NCBI GenBank assembly: GCA_902495005.1
Contig: CABUVL010000001.1
Location: 1 to 64,000, forward strand
Origin: an uncultured Verrucomicrobiota bacterium
GTDB taxonomy: Bacteria > Verrucomicrobiota > Verrucomicrobiia > Opitutales > UBA9783
Direction: 5' to 3'
DNA length: 64,000 nt
The notes beneath the pieces are model-generated. The model saw nothing but the letters and a program-made list of their open reading frames with translations. It did no database searches and was not told the origin of the DNA. Shown piece after piece: positions 35,426-44,583 of the stretch; the first letter of the stretch is position 1; each line of letters starts with the position of its first letter. The translations under genes and the position numbers were made by a program.

Positions 35426-36802
35426 ATGGCTTGTTCATTACCCACAGTCCTCTTATTTGGTCAAACCAATGTCGGGAAGAGTACACTATTCAATCGGCTG
35501 ACACAGAGTCGTAAGGCCGTTGTACACAACACTCCGGGCGTCACTCGTGATATTTTAACCACCATTGTGGACCAAAAATTCCAACTCCTGGACAGTGGAG
35601 GACTCGGCAGTATGAATGACCCATTTTCGGGCTTGGTCGAAGGTCAAGTTGAACAAATGCTGAAAACCGTCGATGTGATCGTTTGGGTTTTAAGCGGCAA
35701 ACAAGCTTTAAACGCCCGTGACTTCCAAATTTCAAAATCATTGCGCAAGCTCAACAAGCCAACCTTATTGGTTGTAAACAAGATAGATGCCGAAAAAGAT
35801 GAGATCAATTTGTTCTCTTATTATTCGCTCGGCTGGGACATCGTCCTTCCCGTCTCAGCAGAACACGGGCTCAACATTTCCACCTTGCGGGAAGCCATCC
35901 TGAGTGCGCTTCCAAGCAAAGAGGATGCTCATTTGCCACAAGCCCCCAAGGTTCAATTTGCCATTATCGGTCGGCCCAACGTGGGCAAGTCATCAATTAC
36001 AAACGCCTTGCTCAAAGAAAATCGCGTCTTGGTCAGTGACATTGCGGGCACGACGCGCGACGCCGTCACATGCCCATTTTCATGGCAATTCAAAAATGGC
36101 GCTTGCGAGGAATTCCTCTTGGTGGACACGGCCGGGATTCGAAAAAATATAACAGACCCGCTCGAGTATTATGCCTACGTGCGGACGGAAAAAACGCTCA
36201 ATACGGTTGACCTTGCCGTCATCGTACTCGATTTATTTGAAGGCCCTACCAATATTGATAAGAACCTAATCAATTACGTACAAGAACTCGGGAAAGGCTA
36301 CATTCTGGTGGTCAACAAGTGGGACATTGCGCGGCAAACGATAAAAGAGCATCATGAAGACCCCGTCGCATTTCAACAAAACTTTTTACAACGTCTTCAA
36401 CAATTATGCCCCTTCTGCCACGCGCCCATTCTCTTTGTTTCGGCGAAAACAGGCGAGGGCTTGGACAAGTTGTTGACCAAAATCCTCAAGTTGCAAAAAA
36501 ACCTTTGCAGCACTTTACCCACGGGCCCCCTCAACCGATTGCTGCAAAAAATAACCACACAAACCCCGCCCGCCTCACATCACGGCAAACATTTCAAAAT
36601 TTATTACGCCCTGCAGGTCAAAAGCAATCCGCTCACATTGCAAGTTTTCTGCAACAAGTTAAAGTGGATGCCGAACACGTACCAGAAATTTTTAGAGAAC
36701 AAGCTGCGGGACACCTACGAGTTAGCCGGCTGTCCGATCGTTTGGAAATGGGTTGAAAAGACGGCATCTGCCGCAAACACGCTTCCATCGCTGTCAGAAT
36801 AA
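35426..36802 (+). CDS. der: ribosome-associated GTPase Der (EngA)
   Basis: This 458-residue protein has two consecutive GTPase domains and a KH-like C-terminal domain and acts in 50S ribosomal subunit assembly. Domain 1 shows GQTNVGKST, NTPGVTRD and VNKID. Domain 2 (from about 173) shows GRPNVGKSS, DIAGTTRDAV, DTAGI and VNKWD. The KH part follows at about 360-445. All nucleotide-binding motifs are intact. The fmt start codon follows the stop by four bases. Confidence 0.97.
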   Translation: MACSLPTVLLFGQTNVGKSTLFNRLTQSRKAVVHNTPGVTRDILTTIVDQKFQLLDSGGLGSMNDPFSGLVEGQVEQMLKTVDVIVWVLSGKQALNARDFQISKSLRKLNKPTLLVVNKIDAEKDEINLFSYYSLGWDIVLPVSAEHGLNISTLREAILSALPSKEDAHLPQAPKVQFAIIGRPNVGKSSITNALLKENRVLVSDIAGTTRDAVTCPFSWQFKNGACEEFLLVDTAGIRKNITDPLEYYAYVRTEKTLNTVDLAVIVLDLFEGPTNIDKNLINYVQELGKGYILVVNKWDIARQTIKEHHEDPVAFQQNFLQRLQQLCPFCHAPILFVSAKTGEGLDKLLTKILKLQKNLCSTLPTGPLNRLLQKITTQTPPASHHGKHFKIYYALQVKSNPLTLQVFCNKLKWMPNTYQKFLENKLRDTYELAGCPIVWKWVEKTASAANTLPSLSE

Positions 36803-36806
36803 TACA

Positions 36807-37748
36807 ATGGATAAAATTAAAAGTATCTTTTTCGCGGCCTCTGAAATCGCAATTCCCTGTTTGGAACAGTTAATTGCCATCGAACAAAATCAGCTCGTGG
36901 GAATCGTCACACAACCGGGACGTGCCAAAGGTCGCGGGCAAAAGTACAGCTTGAATCCGATTGCCGAGTGGGCTGAACGCCATCACATTCCTTACTTCCC
37001 TGCCCAGACGATGGATGACGAAGCGTATGCGTGGCTGCAGAACAAACAAGCGGATTTAATGTTTGTTATGTCGTTCGGACGTATTTTGAAGCGGCGTTTT
37101 TTAGATTTGGCAGCTCTCGGCATGTGGAACTTTCACACCTCCCTGCTGCCCAAATATCGGGGGGCCTCCCCCATTCAAACGTGTTTGTACGAAGGCGAAG
37201 CTTACACGGGCGTGACATTGATGAAAATGGTGGAAGCGCTGGATGCGGGACCTTGGATCGATCAGGCTCAACTAGCGATTGATAAGCGGGACACGGCAGC
37301 ATCGTTAACGGTAAAGTTGGCAGATTTGACTGCCGACGTGCTTAAAAAAAATTTCGACGCGCTCGTACACGGGCGGTATCAATTGCACACGCAAGATGAA
37401 GGGGCAGTCACGTTAACGCACAAGTTTTGCAAGGCGGATGGCTTGTTAGACTTCAACGCAGCTGCCGATCAATTAGAACGCAGGATAAGAGCCTTTAATC
37501 CGTGGCCGGGAACGTTCTTTCAAATAGACGACGTATGTATTAAGGTGCATGCAGCTCACGTCGCGGACGGCGCAAGTGACGAAACGCCGGGCACACTCTT
37601 GTTGGGTGAGAATGGGCATGCGCTTGGCGTTAAATGTTCAAAAGGCATTCTAATGATTGACCAGCTACAATACCCCGGCGGCAAGATTTTGGACGCGAAA
37701 ACGTTTCTAAATGGCCACCGAAAGCTTTTTTCGGGTCAACTGCACTAG
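36807..37748 (+). CDS. fmt: methionyl-tRNA formyltransferase
   Basis: This 313-residue enzyme formylates initiator Met-tRNA using 10-formyl-tetrahydrofolate. The catalytic Asn-His-Asp triad is seen as NFHTSLLPKYRGASP (Asn and His) and EALDAGP (Asp). The C-terminal OB-like domain starts near 205. The ATG at 36807, giving MDKIKSIFFA, is chosen over an in-frame one at 36753 inside der, because FFAASE..IPCLEQL is the usual family N terminus. No def gene adjoins it. Confidence 0.95.
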   Translation: MDKIKSIFFAASEIAIPCLEQLIAIEQNQLVGIVTQPGRAKGRGQKYSLNPIAEWAERHHIPYFPAQTMDDEAYAWLQNKQADLMFVMSFGRILKRRFLDLAALGMWNFHTSLLPKYRGASPIQTCLYEGEAYTGVTLMKMVEALDAGPWIDQAQLAIDKRDTAASLTVKLADLTADVLKKNFDALVHGRYQLHTQDEGAVTLTHKFCKADGLLDFNAAADQLERRIRAFNPWPGTFFQIDDVCIKVHAAHVADGASDETPGTLLLGENGHALGVKCSKGILMIDQLQYPGGKILDAKTFLNGHRKLFSGQLH

Positions 37749-37813
37749 AAATAACGTGGGCCTAATGACAGAATTGATTGACAACGAAGGCTGAATGCGA
37801 TTGGATAAGCAGC

Positions 37814-38932
37814 ATGGATGAGCACATGAATGGCCAGGCAATTTCGTCGGGATCGCGCGTAAAAATCCTGGCATTGGGGGGCGCGGGCTGTCGGGTTTTG
37901 AGCCATTTTTTTGCCGTTTCGCAACTACCTGCATCGCTTTGTTTGGCCGTCGACACTGATCTGTGTTGCTTGGAAAGCTTAGAGAAACTATTGCCAAAGT
38001 TCTGCTTGGGGAAAAATGTATTTCGCGGGCTCAGTTCGGGGGGAGACGAATCGCTCGTCAAGCAAGCGTTCGACAAAGATGCCGCCGCGTTAAGTGATTT
38101 TTGTCAAAAAGCAGACGTGCTCATTATACTGCTTGGATTGGGAGGTGGAACGGGGAATGGCGCCGCATTGGGACTCATTAAGTTGGCCTTACAGAGCGGA
38201 GCCTTCGTGATTGTCATTCCCATACTTCCTTTTTCTTTTGAAGGGCAAACAAAAGGTGTGCGAGCACAAGGGGCGTTAAAAGCCATCAAACTGATGGCAG
38301 ATTTAGTGATCCCGTTTTACAACGACGTACTATTTCAATCGTTGACAGAGACGGCAACCGTCAAAGAGGCATTTAACGATGGAAATCGATGGTTGTCTCA
38401 ACTCAATTCAATGTTAGTTAATTACTTAAGTAACGACAAATCAGCGGCTCTAAACGGCACCCTCAACACATTTGTCCAGCATTTTTCCGACAAGCCCGAC
38501 CATATTTTTTGGGGGCTTGGATCGCACGAGCAAGGCGACATTGGCCAAGCGCTCAAGTCCGTCTTTGAAGGCCCATTTTGGCATCCCAACACAAACGACA
38601 TGCCGATTAAGCGCGTATTTATCTTTTCCCAATTGGGATCACAGATTTCCCTGGTGGGGTTAAAAAATCTGAATTACGAAATTCAATGTTACTTGGGGAC
38701 CCCGGACATACAAATTTTAAGCGCGTACAAAGAGTTAGAAACAGAGCCAACGCACGTTCACATTTTCGTATTAGGGTCTCATTACGAGAAGAATTTATCC
38801 GCCATTCGGTACCGTAAAAACGGCATGTCAGCGGCGCAGGGGCAGCAAATACAGTTTGATTTTGAAGCTGCCGGCCAGGAAGCCTACTGGGATACGCCGA
38901 CGTACCTGCGGCTGGGATTGAAGTTAGAGTAA
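37814..38932 (+). CDS. ftsZ: divergent FtsZ-family cell division protein
   Basis: The 372-residue product belongs to the tubulin/FtsZ GTPase family. It has LALGGAGCRV at the N terminus, GLGGGTGNGAA near residue 108-118 (tubulin signature), PFSFEGQ, and the YNDVL segment that matches PNDRL of FtsZ. The C terminus reads WDTPTYLRLG, close to the FtsA-binding tail DIPAFLR. The T7 loop, normally NxDxAD with the catalytic acids, here reads LNGTLNT near 213-218 and has no acidic residue. GTP binding seems possible but hydrolysis is doubtful. A TTG at 37778 would add 12 residues; the ATG fits better. It may be the only FtsZ or a paralogue. Confidence 0.85.
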   Translation: MDEHMNGQAISSGSRVKILALGGAGCRVLSHFFAVSQLPASLCLAVDTDLCCLESLEKLLPKFCLGKNVFRGLSSGGDESLVKQAFDKDAAALSDFCQKADVLIILLGLGGGTGNGAALGLIKLALQSGAFVIVIPILPFSFEGQTKGVRAQGALKAIKLMADLVIPFYNDVLFQSLTETATVKEAFNDGNRWLSQLNSMLVNYLSNDKSAALNGTLNTFVQHFSDKPDHIFWGLGSHEQGDIGQALKSVFEGPFWHPNTNDMPIKRVFIFSQLGSQISLVGLKNLNYEIQCYLGTPDIQILSAYKELETEPTHVHIFVLGSHYEKNLSAIRYRKNGMSAAQGQQIQFDFEAAGQEAYWDTPTYLRLGLKLE

Positions 38933-39136
38933 AGTACCCCCATAGAAACAATAAAGAAGAAGCAGTAAGTTTCACCAACGCACTACTCCGATTGATAAAA
39001 TAAAACTTCAAGAAAATACAGCTGCCCCTTAAATTAACGTTGGGCCCCGCCCCTATGTTCTGTCTATACAGCGGCACCCCCATAACACCGGGCCCTTTAA
39101 AAACTAAAAATTACAGGCCCTTGGGATAGCGGAAAT

Positions 39137-39212
<76 letters not shown>

Positions 39213-39313
39213 TAACCCAATAACAACACAACACATAAAAACATTTGTTAAGTCAATGTTGTTTTTAATAAATTAGCGTACGCGATGAAAAATGTTCAAG
39301 CACGACATGGTTT

Positions 39314-40093
39314 TTAATCGCCCAACGCACTTTCATCGATCTCCAACAAGACAGGCGCGTGGTCCGAGCCGTACACCTCCGTTAATATCGTGCACTGACG
39401 CACGTAAGGGACAAGCGGCTTGGAAATTAGGAAGTAATCAATACGCCACCCTATATTGCGAGCGCGTGAATTCGTTCTGACGGACCACCACGTGTATTGT
39501 CCGGGGACATCTGGGTGCAAATACCTAAAAATGTCCACCAAGCCCGTCTTTAGATGCTGGCCAAACGAATAACGTTCTTCATCCGTAAAACCGGCGTTAA
39601 AGTGATTGGTATCCGGATTGGCCAAATCAATCGGATGGTGAGCGACATTGAAATCACCACACACAATCACATTCTTTTTGGCCTGTAAGTCGCTTAAAAA
39701 CTGCCGAAATTTGCTGTCCCAAATCTGCGTTCTGTACGCCAGACGCCTCAATTCCGTTTGTGAATTCGGCACATACACGTTGATTAAATAACAATTTTTA
39801 AATTCCGTCAGTAAAATGCGACCTTCCGGGTGTTGCGCATCCACGTCAATACAACGCACATCGACAACCGGATGTTGCAAAAAGGTCGCCGTCCCCGAAT
39901 ACCCTTTCTTTTGTTCGCTATGATTAAAATACGTGTATTTATAAAAGGGAATCTCCGGGCATACAAGCGCGTACGTCTTTGTTTCTTGAAGGCAGAGAAT
40001 ATCTGGACGATACGCTTCTACAAACGAGTTAAAGTTTTTTTTCATCAAGGCCCTCAACCCGTTTACATTCCAAGTTATAATTTTTAAGGACAT
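39314..40093 (-). CDS. xth: exodeoxyribonuclease III / AP endonuclease
   Basis: This 259-residue base excision repair nuclease of the exonuclease III family cuts at abasic sites. Active-site segments are all present: WNVNGLRA, LCLQETK with the metal Glu, VYVPN with the catalytic Tyr, GDFNVAHHPIDLANP with Asp and Asn, WRIDYFL, and the final GSDHAPV with the catalytic His. The ATG at 40093 (MSLKIITWN) gives the normal family N terminus; the frame is open 72 bases further upstream. It is divergent from the glnD-like gene. Confidence 0.95.
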   Translation of the reverse strand: MSLKIITWNVNGLRALMKKNFNSFVEAYRPDILCLQETKTYALVCPEIPFYKYTYFNHSEQKKGYSGTATFLQHPVVDVRCIDVDAQHPEGRILLTEFKNCYLINVYVPNSQTELRRLAYRTQIWDSKFRQFLSDLQAKKNVIVCGDFNVAHHPIDLANPDTNHFNAGFTDEERYSFGQHLKTGLVDIFRYLHPDVPGQYTWWSVRTNSRARNIGWRIDYFLISKPLVPYVRQCTILTEVYGSDHAPVLLEIDESALGD

Positions 40094-40219
40094 GACACGA
40101 TCTTTTAGCAAAAAATCCCCCTTGTAAAACGCAATTGTGCGCATTTTTCTTCGGTCCACATTCACAATAGGCTTGCCTCCGTTGTGCTTATGCTATTGCT
40201 TAAAAAGGGGTCAGCGTAT

Positions 40220-42802
40220 ATGCTTAAATATGATTTAATTGATAAGGTCCAAAAACAAGCAAAAGAATTTTTTTCTTACCCATCGGGCAACGAAACAGAA
40301 CTGCTAAAAAAATATTTATTCATCGGACAACAACAGGTCCGCTACTTGACCAAGAAAAACCTATTAAGCCCAAATTTCGACAGCTTGTATTCCTTAAAAC
40401 TCGAACAAATCATCAAGCGCCTGTTCGCCAATGCCCTGCGTTATGTGACCCCCACGGACAAAAGTATCAGTAACATCCCCGTAGTCATTGCTTCCATCGG
40501 CACATTAGGTTATCGAGACAGCTTCGTTTACAGTAAGCTTAAGTGCATCGTCATCTTTGAAGACAAATTTGAACAGCCCGACGCGTTAAAACTATCTATC
40601 CAAAAGCAAATCGGCGATCAACTGTCTCAATGGGGCATTGAAATCTACTGCCTGTGCAGCTCATTAGAACAATTTTCACAGCAGCTGCAAACATCCCCAT
40701 TCCTCCACAGTGAGTGTCTATCCATACGGTACGTAGCCGGCTCCCACACCCTCTTCAAAAAAGTAAAAAAACTCCTATTTGACGAACTTACGGAACTCAA
40801 CAGTTTTCTTAATTTATTAAATATCATTGAAAAAGTTCGCCTAACCCGCCGATCCAATTACAAGGGGACCTACTGCCTCGGCGAGCCTCACATCAGGGAT
40901 GGCGTTGGAGGATTGAAAGATTACCACGAAATTTTGAGCCTTTTGCCGTACGCTCAACATTTTCTATCGCTTGATTTACACACAAACGACTTACTAAATT
41001 TGCACAAAGCGTACAAAACGCTGCTAAAAATTCGCAATGCGTTGTACCTCGTCAGTGGACGAGAAGAAAATTGCTTATTCTACGAAAGGCAAGAGCCAGT
41101 CGCACAATTGTTGAAATTGACCGCACGCGATCGAAAGAGCTCACTGCTCAAATCCATCTATCAGTGTGCAAAAGCGGCAGAGTCCTACTTTCTACAACTG
41201 AAAAGCGCATCTTTGTGGAAATGCAGCGAGGGTAAAACCTTACGGGTTGTGGACGGATTTCAGGTAAAAAGCCAATGCTTACACTGCGAAAATCCAGAAA
41301 TTTTTAACACCAAACCGCTGCGTGTCATGCGCATCTTTAGATACGCACAAGCGTTCAATAAAAACTATTCGCTTCCCCTGTCACGATTAATTACAAATGC
41401 CGCAAATGCCCTTAAAGGAAGCAGTTTTCTGGACAATAAAGAGGTATTGTGGACGTTTAAATCAATTTTTTCACACAACGGGAACATTTATCCCATCTTA
41501 AAGTCGATGTACTATCACGGTCTCTTGGCCAAGCTTTTGCCGGTCGTCGTTCACTATTTTCAGCAAATGGGCACATTCATACACCAGACACCTTACACGT
41601 TGGGTGTACACGGCCTGCATTGCATCGAATACTTAGATGCGTTATTTAAGCAGCAAAATGCCTCTTCGCCGATTCAAGAAGTTTTGCGTGAAATTTCAGA
41701 GCCGATAATCTTGTACTTCAGCTTCTTATTCAATGCCATCGACAAGGAAGACATTTTTCTTCATTTAATCCAACAGTTAAAACTCAGTGATTACCAACAG
41801 AGCATGTTGTGCATGCTGCGAGAACATCGCGATTTGCTGTTAAATTTTGCAGAACATCAAGATATTTCCGATGCGCATGTAATGGAAAAATTGGTGGATA
41901 CGATCAAAACTTACGAAGGCTTGCAATATTTATACGTGTACACCATTTGCGACGTCTCTGTCAAATGCGGACAGGCCCCTTCCAAATACAAGCTGTTGTT
42001 GCTGAATAAAATTTATAAAAATGCGACACGCATCTTTAAAGGGCAGAGCTCGGGCTTACTTGACATGCGACGGCGTCTCATTCAACACTTTAGCGACCTA
42101 TCCCCATTGGATGAAGAATGGCGGTCATGGGTAGGCTCTTTTTTCAACTGTGTAGATGCCAATTACATTTACCAGCACAATGAGCAACAAATCGAAGAGC
42201 ATCTCTTGTGGGCACGTCAAACAAACGCACTGAACATTCGCTGGCACGTCCATTCGAAACAGGAAAACTGTTGGGTTCTGTGCATCGTTGAACGGTCCTC
42301 TTCCTTTATGCTGCACTTACTCAAGACCCTATTGACCTGTAATTTTTCGATCAGTCGTTTCCATTTGACGCAATTGCCTCACGACAAGTGCATCATCGAA
42401 GCTCAATGCCACTACTTAATCGCTTCATTAAAGCAGTACAAAGAAGACTACAGAGCGTGTAGAAAACAGCTCATGGAATGGAAAGAAGTTCAACCTGAAT
42501 TGAAGAATCGCTGGGCCCTCGCTAAAAAATGGAAGCAAGCGTTTGTAGAACTTTCGCCATTTAAGCTCTGCTTTTCCGAAGTCGACAGAACAATTGAATT
42601 GAAATTTAAGTGCCAAGAAAATCCAAGCATGCTGTATCAATTGTCGCTGTGCCTCTTGCAACATGCTTGTATTCCCGTGCGAGCCTCCGTGCGGTTTGAA
42701 AACCCCGTAGGCTTGGATTTTATGTCGTGGGCGCCCACAGATCCCCATCACATTCCTGATTTAATTGCCCTGCATCACGATCTAAGTGCCTTATGTGCCT
42801 AA
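40220..42802 (+). CDS. glnD: GlnD-like protein with eroded catalytic sites (pseudo-uridylyltransferase)
   Basis: The 860-residue product has the layout of PII uridylyltransferase GlnD: nucleotidyltransferase domain, the diagnostic linker EPHIRDGVGGLKD, an HD domain and two C-terminal ACT domains. In the first domain the motif that should read GGYGRGELFPxSDxDLL appears as IGTLGYRDSFVYSKLKCIV, so both metal-binding Asp are Lys (106 and 108). In the HD domain the HDIAKG stretch reads NAIDKE near 505-510, so the metal His-Asp pair is lost, while the later helix LREHRDLL and LYVYTICDV still align. It may act only as an amino acid or nitrogen sensor. AGGGG nine bases upstream supports the ATG at 40220. 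rfaE2 follows by seven bases. Confidence 0.85.
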   Translation: MLKYDLIDKVQKQAKEFFSYPSGNETELLKKYLFIGQQQVRYLTKKNLLSPNFDSLYSLKLEQIIKRLFANALRYVTPTDKSISNIPVVIASIGTLGYRDSFVYSKLKCIVIFEDKFEQPDALKLSIQKQIGDQLSQWGIEIYCLCSSLEQFSQQLQTSPFLHSECLSIRYVAGSHTLFKKVKKLLFDELTELNSFLNLLNIIEKVRLTRRSNYKGTYCLGEPHIRDGVGGLKDYHEILSLLPYAQHFLSLDLHTNDLLNLHKAYKTLLKIRNALYLVSGREENCLFYERQEPVAQLLKLTARDRKSSLLKSIYQCAKAAESYFLQLKSASLWKCSEGKTLRVVDGFQVKSQCLHCENPEIFNTKPLRVMRIFRYAQAFNKNYSLPLSRLITNAANALKGSSFLDNKEVLWTFKSIFSHNGNIYPILKSMYYHGLLAKLLPVVVHYFQQMGTFIHQTPYTLGVHGLHCIEYLDALFKQQNASSPIQEVLREISEPIILYFSFLFNAIDKEDIFLHLIQQLKLSDYQQSMLCMLREHRDLLLNFAEHQDISDAHVMEKLVDTIKTYEGLQYLYVYTICDVSVKCGQAPSKYKLLLLNKIYKNATRIFKGQSSGLLDMRRRLIQHFSDLSPLDEEWRSWVGSFFNCVDANYIYQHNEQQIEEHLLWARQTNALNIRWHVHSKQENCWVLCIVERSSSFMLHLLKTLLTCNFSISRFHLTQLPHDKCIIEAQCHYLIASLKQYKEDYRACRKQLMEWKEVQPELKNRWALAKKWKQAFVELSPFKLCFSEVDRTIELKFKCQENPSMLYQLSLCLLQHACIPVRASVRFENPVGLDFMSWAPTDPHHIPDLIALHHDLSALCA

Positions 42803-42809
42803 ATTTATC

Positions 42810-43304
42810 ATGTTGACAATCAATAAACTCATTTCAAAAGAAAATCTTCCGGAGTACCGAACCGCTTTAAAGCAACAAGGCAAGACCCTCGTTGTCACGA
42901 ATGGATGTTTTGACTTACTGCACGTGGGGCACGTGCATTTTCTCCAAGAAGCGGCCCGTCGAGGCGACGTACTCTTGGTGGGCGTCAATTCCGACCGAAG
43001 TGTACAAGCGCTCAAAGGGCCCGATAGGCCCATTTATTCAGAAGAAGCGCGACTGTATTTATTGAATGCCTTGGCGTGTGTCGATAAGCTGTTTGTCATT
43101 GAAGGCCCCCATTTGGCAGAAGAACTCGAACTCATTGCCCCCGACGTATACGTAAAGGCAGGTGATTACACTTTAGAAAGTTTAAATCCGTACGAACGGA
43201 AGGCCTTGGAACGTGTGCACGCAAAGATCGAGTTTTTGCATTTTCAAGCGGGCTGGAGTACCTCCAATACCATTCAACGAATCCGAGCCATAGGGGCCCA
43301 TTAA
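42810..43304 (+). CDS. rfaE2: D-glycero-beta-D-manno-heptose 1-phosphate adenylyltransferase
   Basis: This 164-residue nucleotidyltransferase makes ADP-heptose for the lipopolysaccharide core. It has the cytidylyltransferase-like GCFDLLHVGHV near 36-46, NSDRSV, VKAGDY and the closing STSNTIQRI (STT..I..I in the family). It is the stand-alone form of the second domain of HldE; the kinase domain is not encoded here. The ATG at 42810 is seven bases after the glnD stop. It fits with kdsC (47857) and the heptosyltransferase-like gene (61600). Confidence 0.9.
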   Translation: MLTINKLISKENLPEYRTALKQQGKTLVVTNGCFDLLHVGHVHFLQEAARRGDVLLVGVNSDRSVQALKGPDRPIYSEEARLYLLNALACVDKLFVIEGPHLAEELELIAPDVYVKAGDYTLESLNPYERKALERVHAKIEFLHFQAGWSTSNTIQRIRAIGAH

Positions 43305-43388
43305 AACAAAATACTTATTTCAATCAATATCAATAAAAAATAAAACCCCTAACTTGCGACCACAAGTAAGATGGCGACGCCTGCGATG

Positions 43389-43709
43389 TTAAAGTAAACC
43401 AAGCTCCATTTTACCCTCGCGCGAAATTTTATCTTTGGACCACGGAGGATCCCAAACCAAGTTAACGTTCAAGGTGCCGACACCCTCTAAAATAGAGACT
43501 GCGTCGTGAATGGATTGAAATAAATAGGGCGCCATGGGACACGAAGGCGACGTCAATGTAAGGTCAATGTTAACGTCGTACACAGCTTCATTGCGTTTTA
43601 AATGAACGCCATACACAAGGCCCAAGCTCACAATGTCTAAATGTATTTCTGGATCCTGAACACTGTGCAATTGATCCCATATTTTATTCAATAATGCGGC
43701 TTCATCCAT
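43389..43709 (-). CDS. sufT: SUF-associated MIP18/DUF59 protein
   Basis: This 106-residue protein of the MIP18 (DUF59) family acts as an iron-sulfur cluster assembly or transfer factor. It shows VQDPEIHLDIVSLGLVYGV, LTLTSPSCPMAP with the family Cys, and VNLVWDPPWSKDKIS. It is the last gene of sufC-sufB-sufD-sufT and overlaps sufD by eight bases. An in-frame start 36 bases upstream lies inside sufD and is less likely. Confidence 0.9.
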   Translation of the reverse strand: MDEAALLNKIWDQLHSVQDPEIHLDIVSLGLVYGVHLKRNEAVYDVNIDLTLTSPSCPMAPYLFQSIHDAVSILEGVGTLNVNLVWDPPWSKDKISREGKMELGLL

Positions 43710-44583
43710 GGCAATTAGAAAGTAATGCATCCATGAACGGTGCAATGAAAGACAAATGTTCGTACGTCGGCCTTAAAAAGCCTTGTAACAGTACTTGTTG
43801 AGCCTGTACATAACTCAAGCCACGCGATTGTAAGTAAAATAAAGCGGCCTCATCCAACTTCTGCGTTGCACTCCCGTGGCTTGCGCTGACATATTTATTG
43901 TGAATGTTGAGCTTTGGGCTTGAAACAACACGCGCATCACCGGATAGCAGGTAGTTAAAATTATTTTGCGTCGATTGGGCGTATTTCGCTCCCGGGAGGA
44001 TCGTAACATCGCCACTAAACGTAAATTGAGCCGCACGATTGAGAACAGTTTTTACGCAACAATTGGAATACGTATGTGGCTTTTCATGTTCAATCCGAAT
44101 GCGAGTAGAAACATTTGAACCGTCGCACACAAAGCACGAGCGCCAATCCACACGCGCGTTTTCTCCCGCCAAACACACCTGGACTTGTTCTGCACAGTCG
44201 TGTGGATTCAAGCCGTACGTCAAATGCGTCACTTGCGCATCATTCAACAGATTAAATTGATAATCAACACTATTCGCGGGGGCTACGTGTTGCAAACAAG
44301 CCGATTGATCCACAAAATACACTTGTTGATGGGAACTCGCCGTGTCGAAGAGCTGAATAGAAATTTCTGGCGGCACGTGGACTTCCAGACGCGTGGTCTC
44401 CGCCCCTAAACGAAAGGTAAAAAGTTGACGGTTGGCCTGCGCGTTAAACTCAAATAGAGCCTCTGTGTCTTTTTTACACCAATTACCATACGAGCTGATC
44501 GTATCTTCACTTAAAACAATCAGTTGATCATTCAATGCTTGCACAAGATACGCGCTTGACGGGCAAAGATTATCCAACGGCAT
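43702..44583 (-). CDS. sufD: Fe-S cluster assembly protein SufD
   Basis: The 293-residue product is the SufB-related scaffold partner of the SufBCD complex. The beta-helical core shows [44 protein letters not shown] features, read here as [10 protein letters not shown] and [13 protein letters not shown], which is the SufD/SufB C-terminal signature with the conserved His. It is shorter than the usual 420 residues, mostly in the N-terminal helical part. It overlaps sufB by 14 bases. Confidence 0.93.
   Translation of the reverse strand: MPLDNLCPSSAYLVQALNDQLIVLSEDTISSYGNWCKKDTEALFEFNAQANRQLFTFRLGAETTRLEVHVPPEISIQLFDTASSHQQVYFVDQSACLQHVAPANSVDYQFNLLNDAQVTHLTYGLNPHDCAEQVQVCLAGENARVDWRSCFVCDGSNVSTRIRIEHEKPHTYSNCCVKTVLNRAAQFTFSGDVTILPGAKYAQSTQNNFNYLLSGDARVVSSPKLNIHNKYVSASHGSATQKLDEAALFYLQSRGLSYVQAQQVLLQGFLRPTYEHLSFIAPFMDALLSNCHG

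Noticed and set aside
38619..39083. Minus-strand open frame of 154 codons across the end of the ftsZ-like gene
   Set aside because: It is antisense to ftsZ over much of its length and has no protein-like pattern beyond it.
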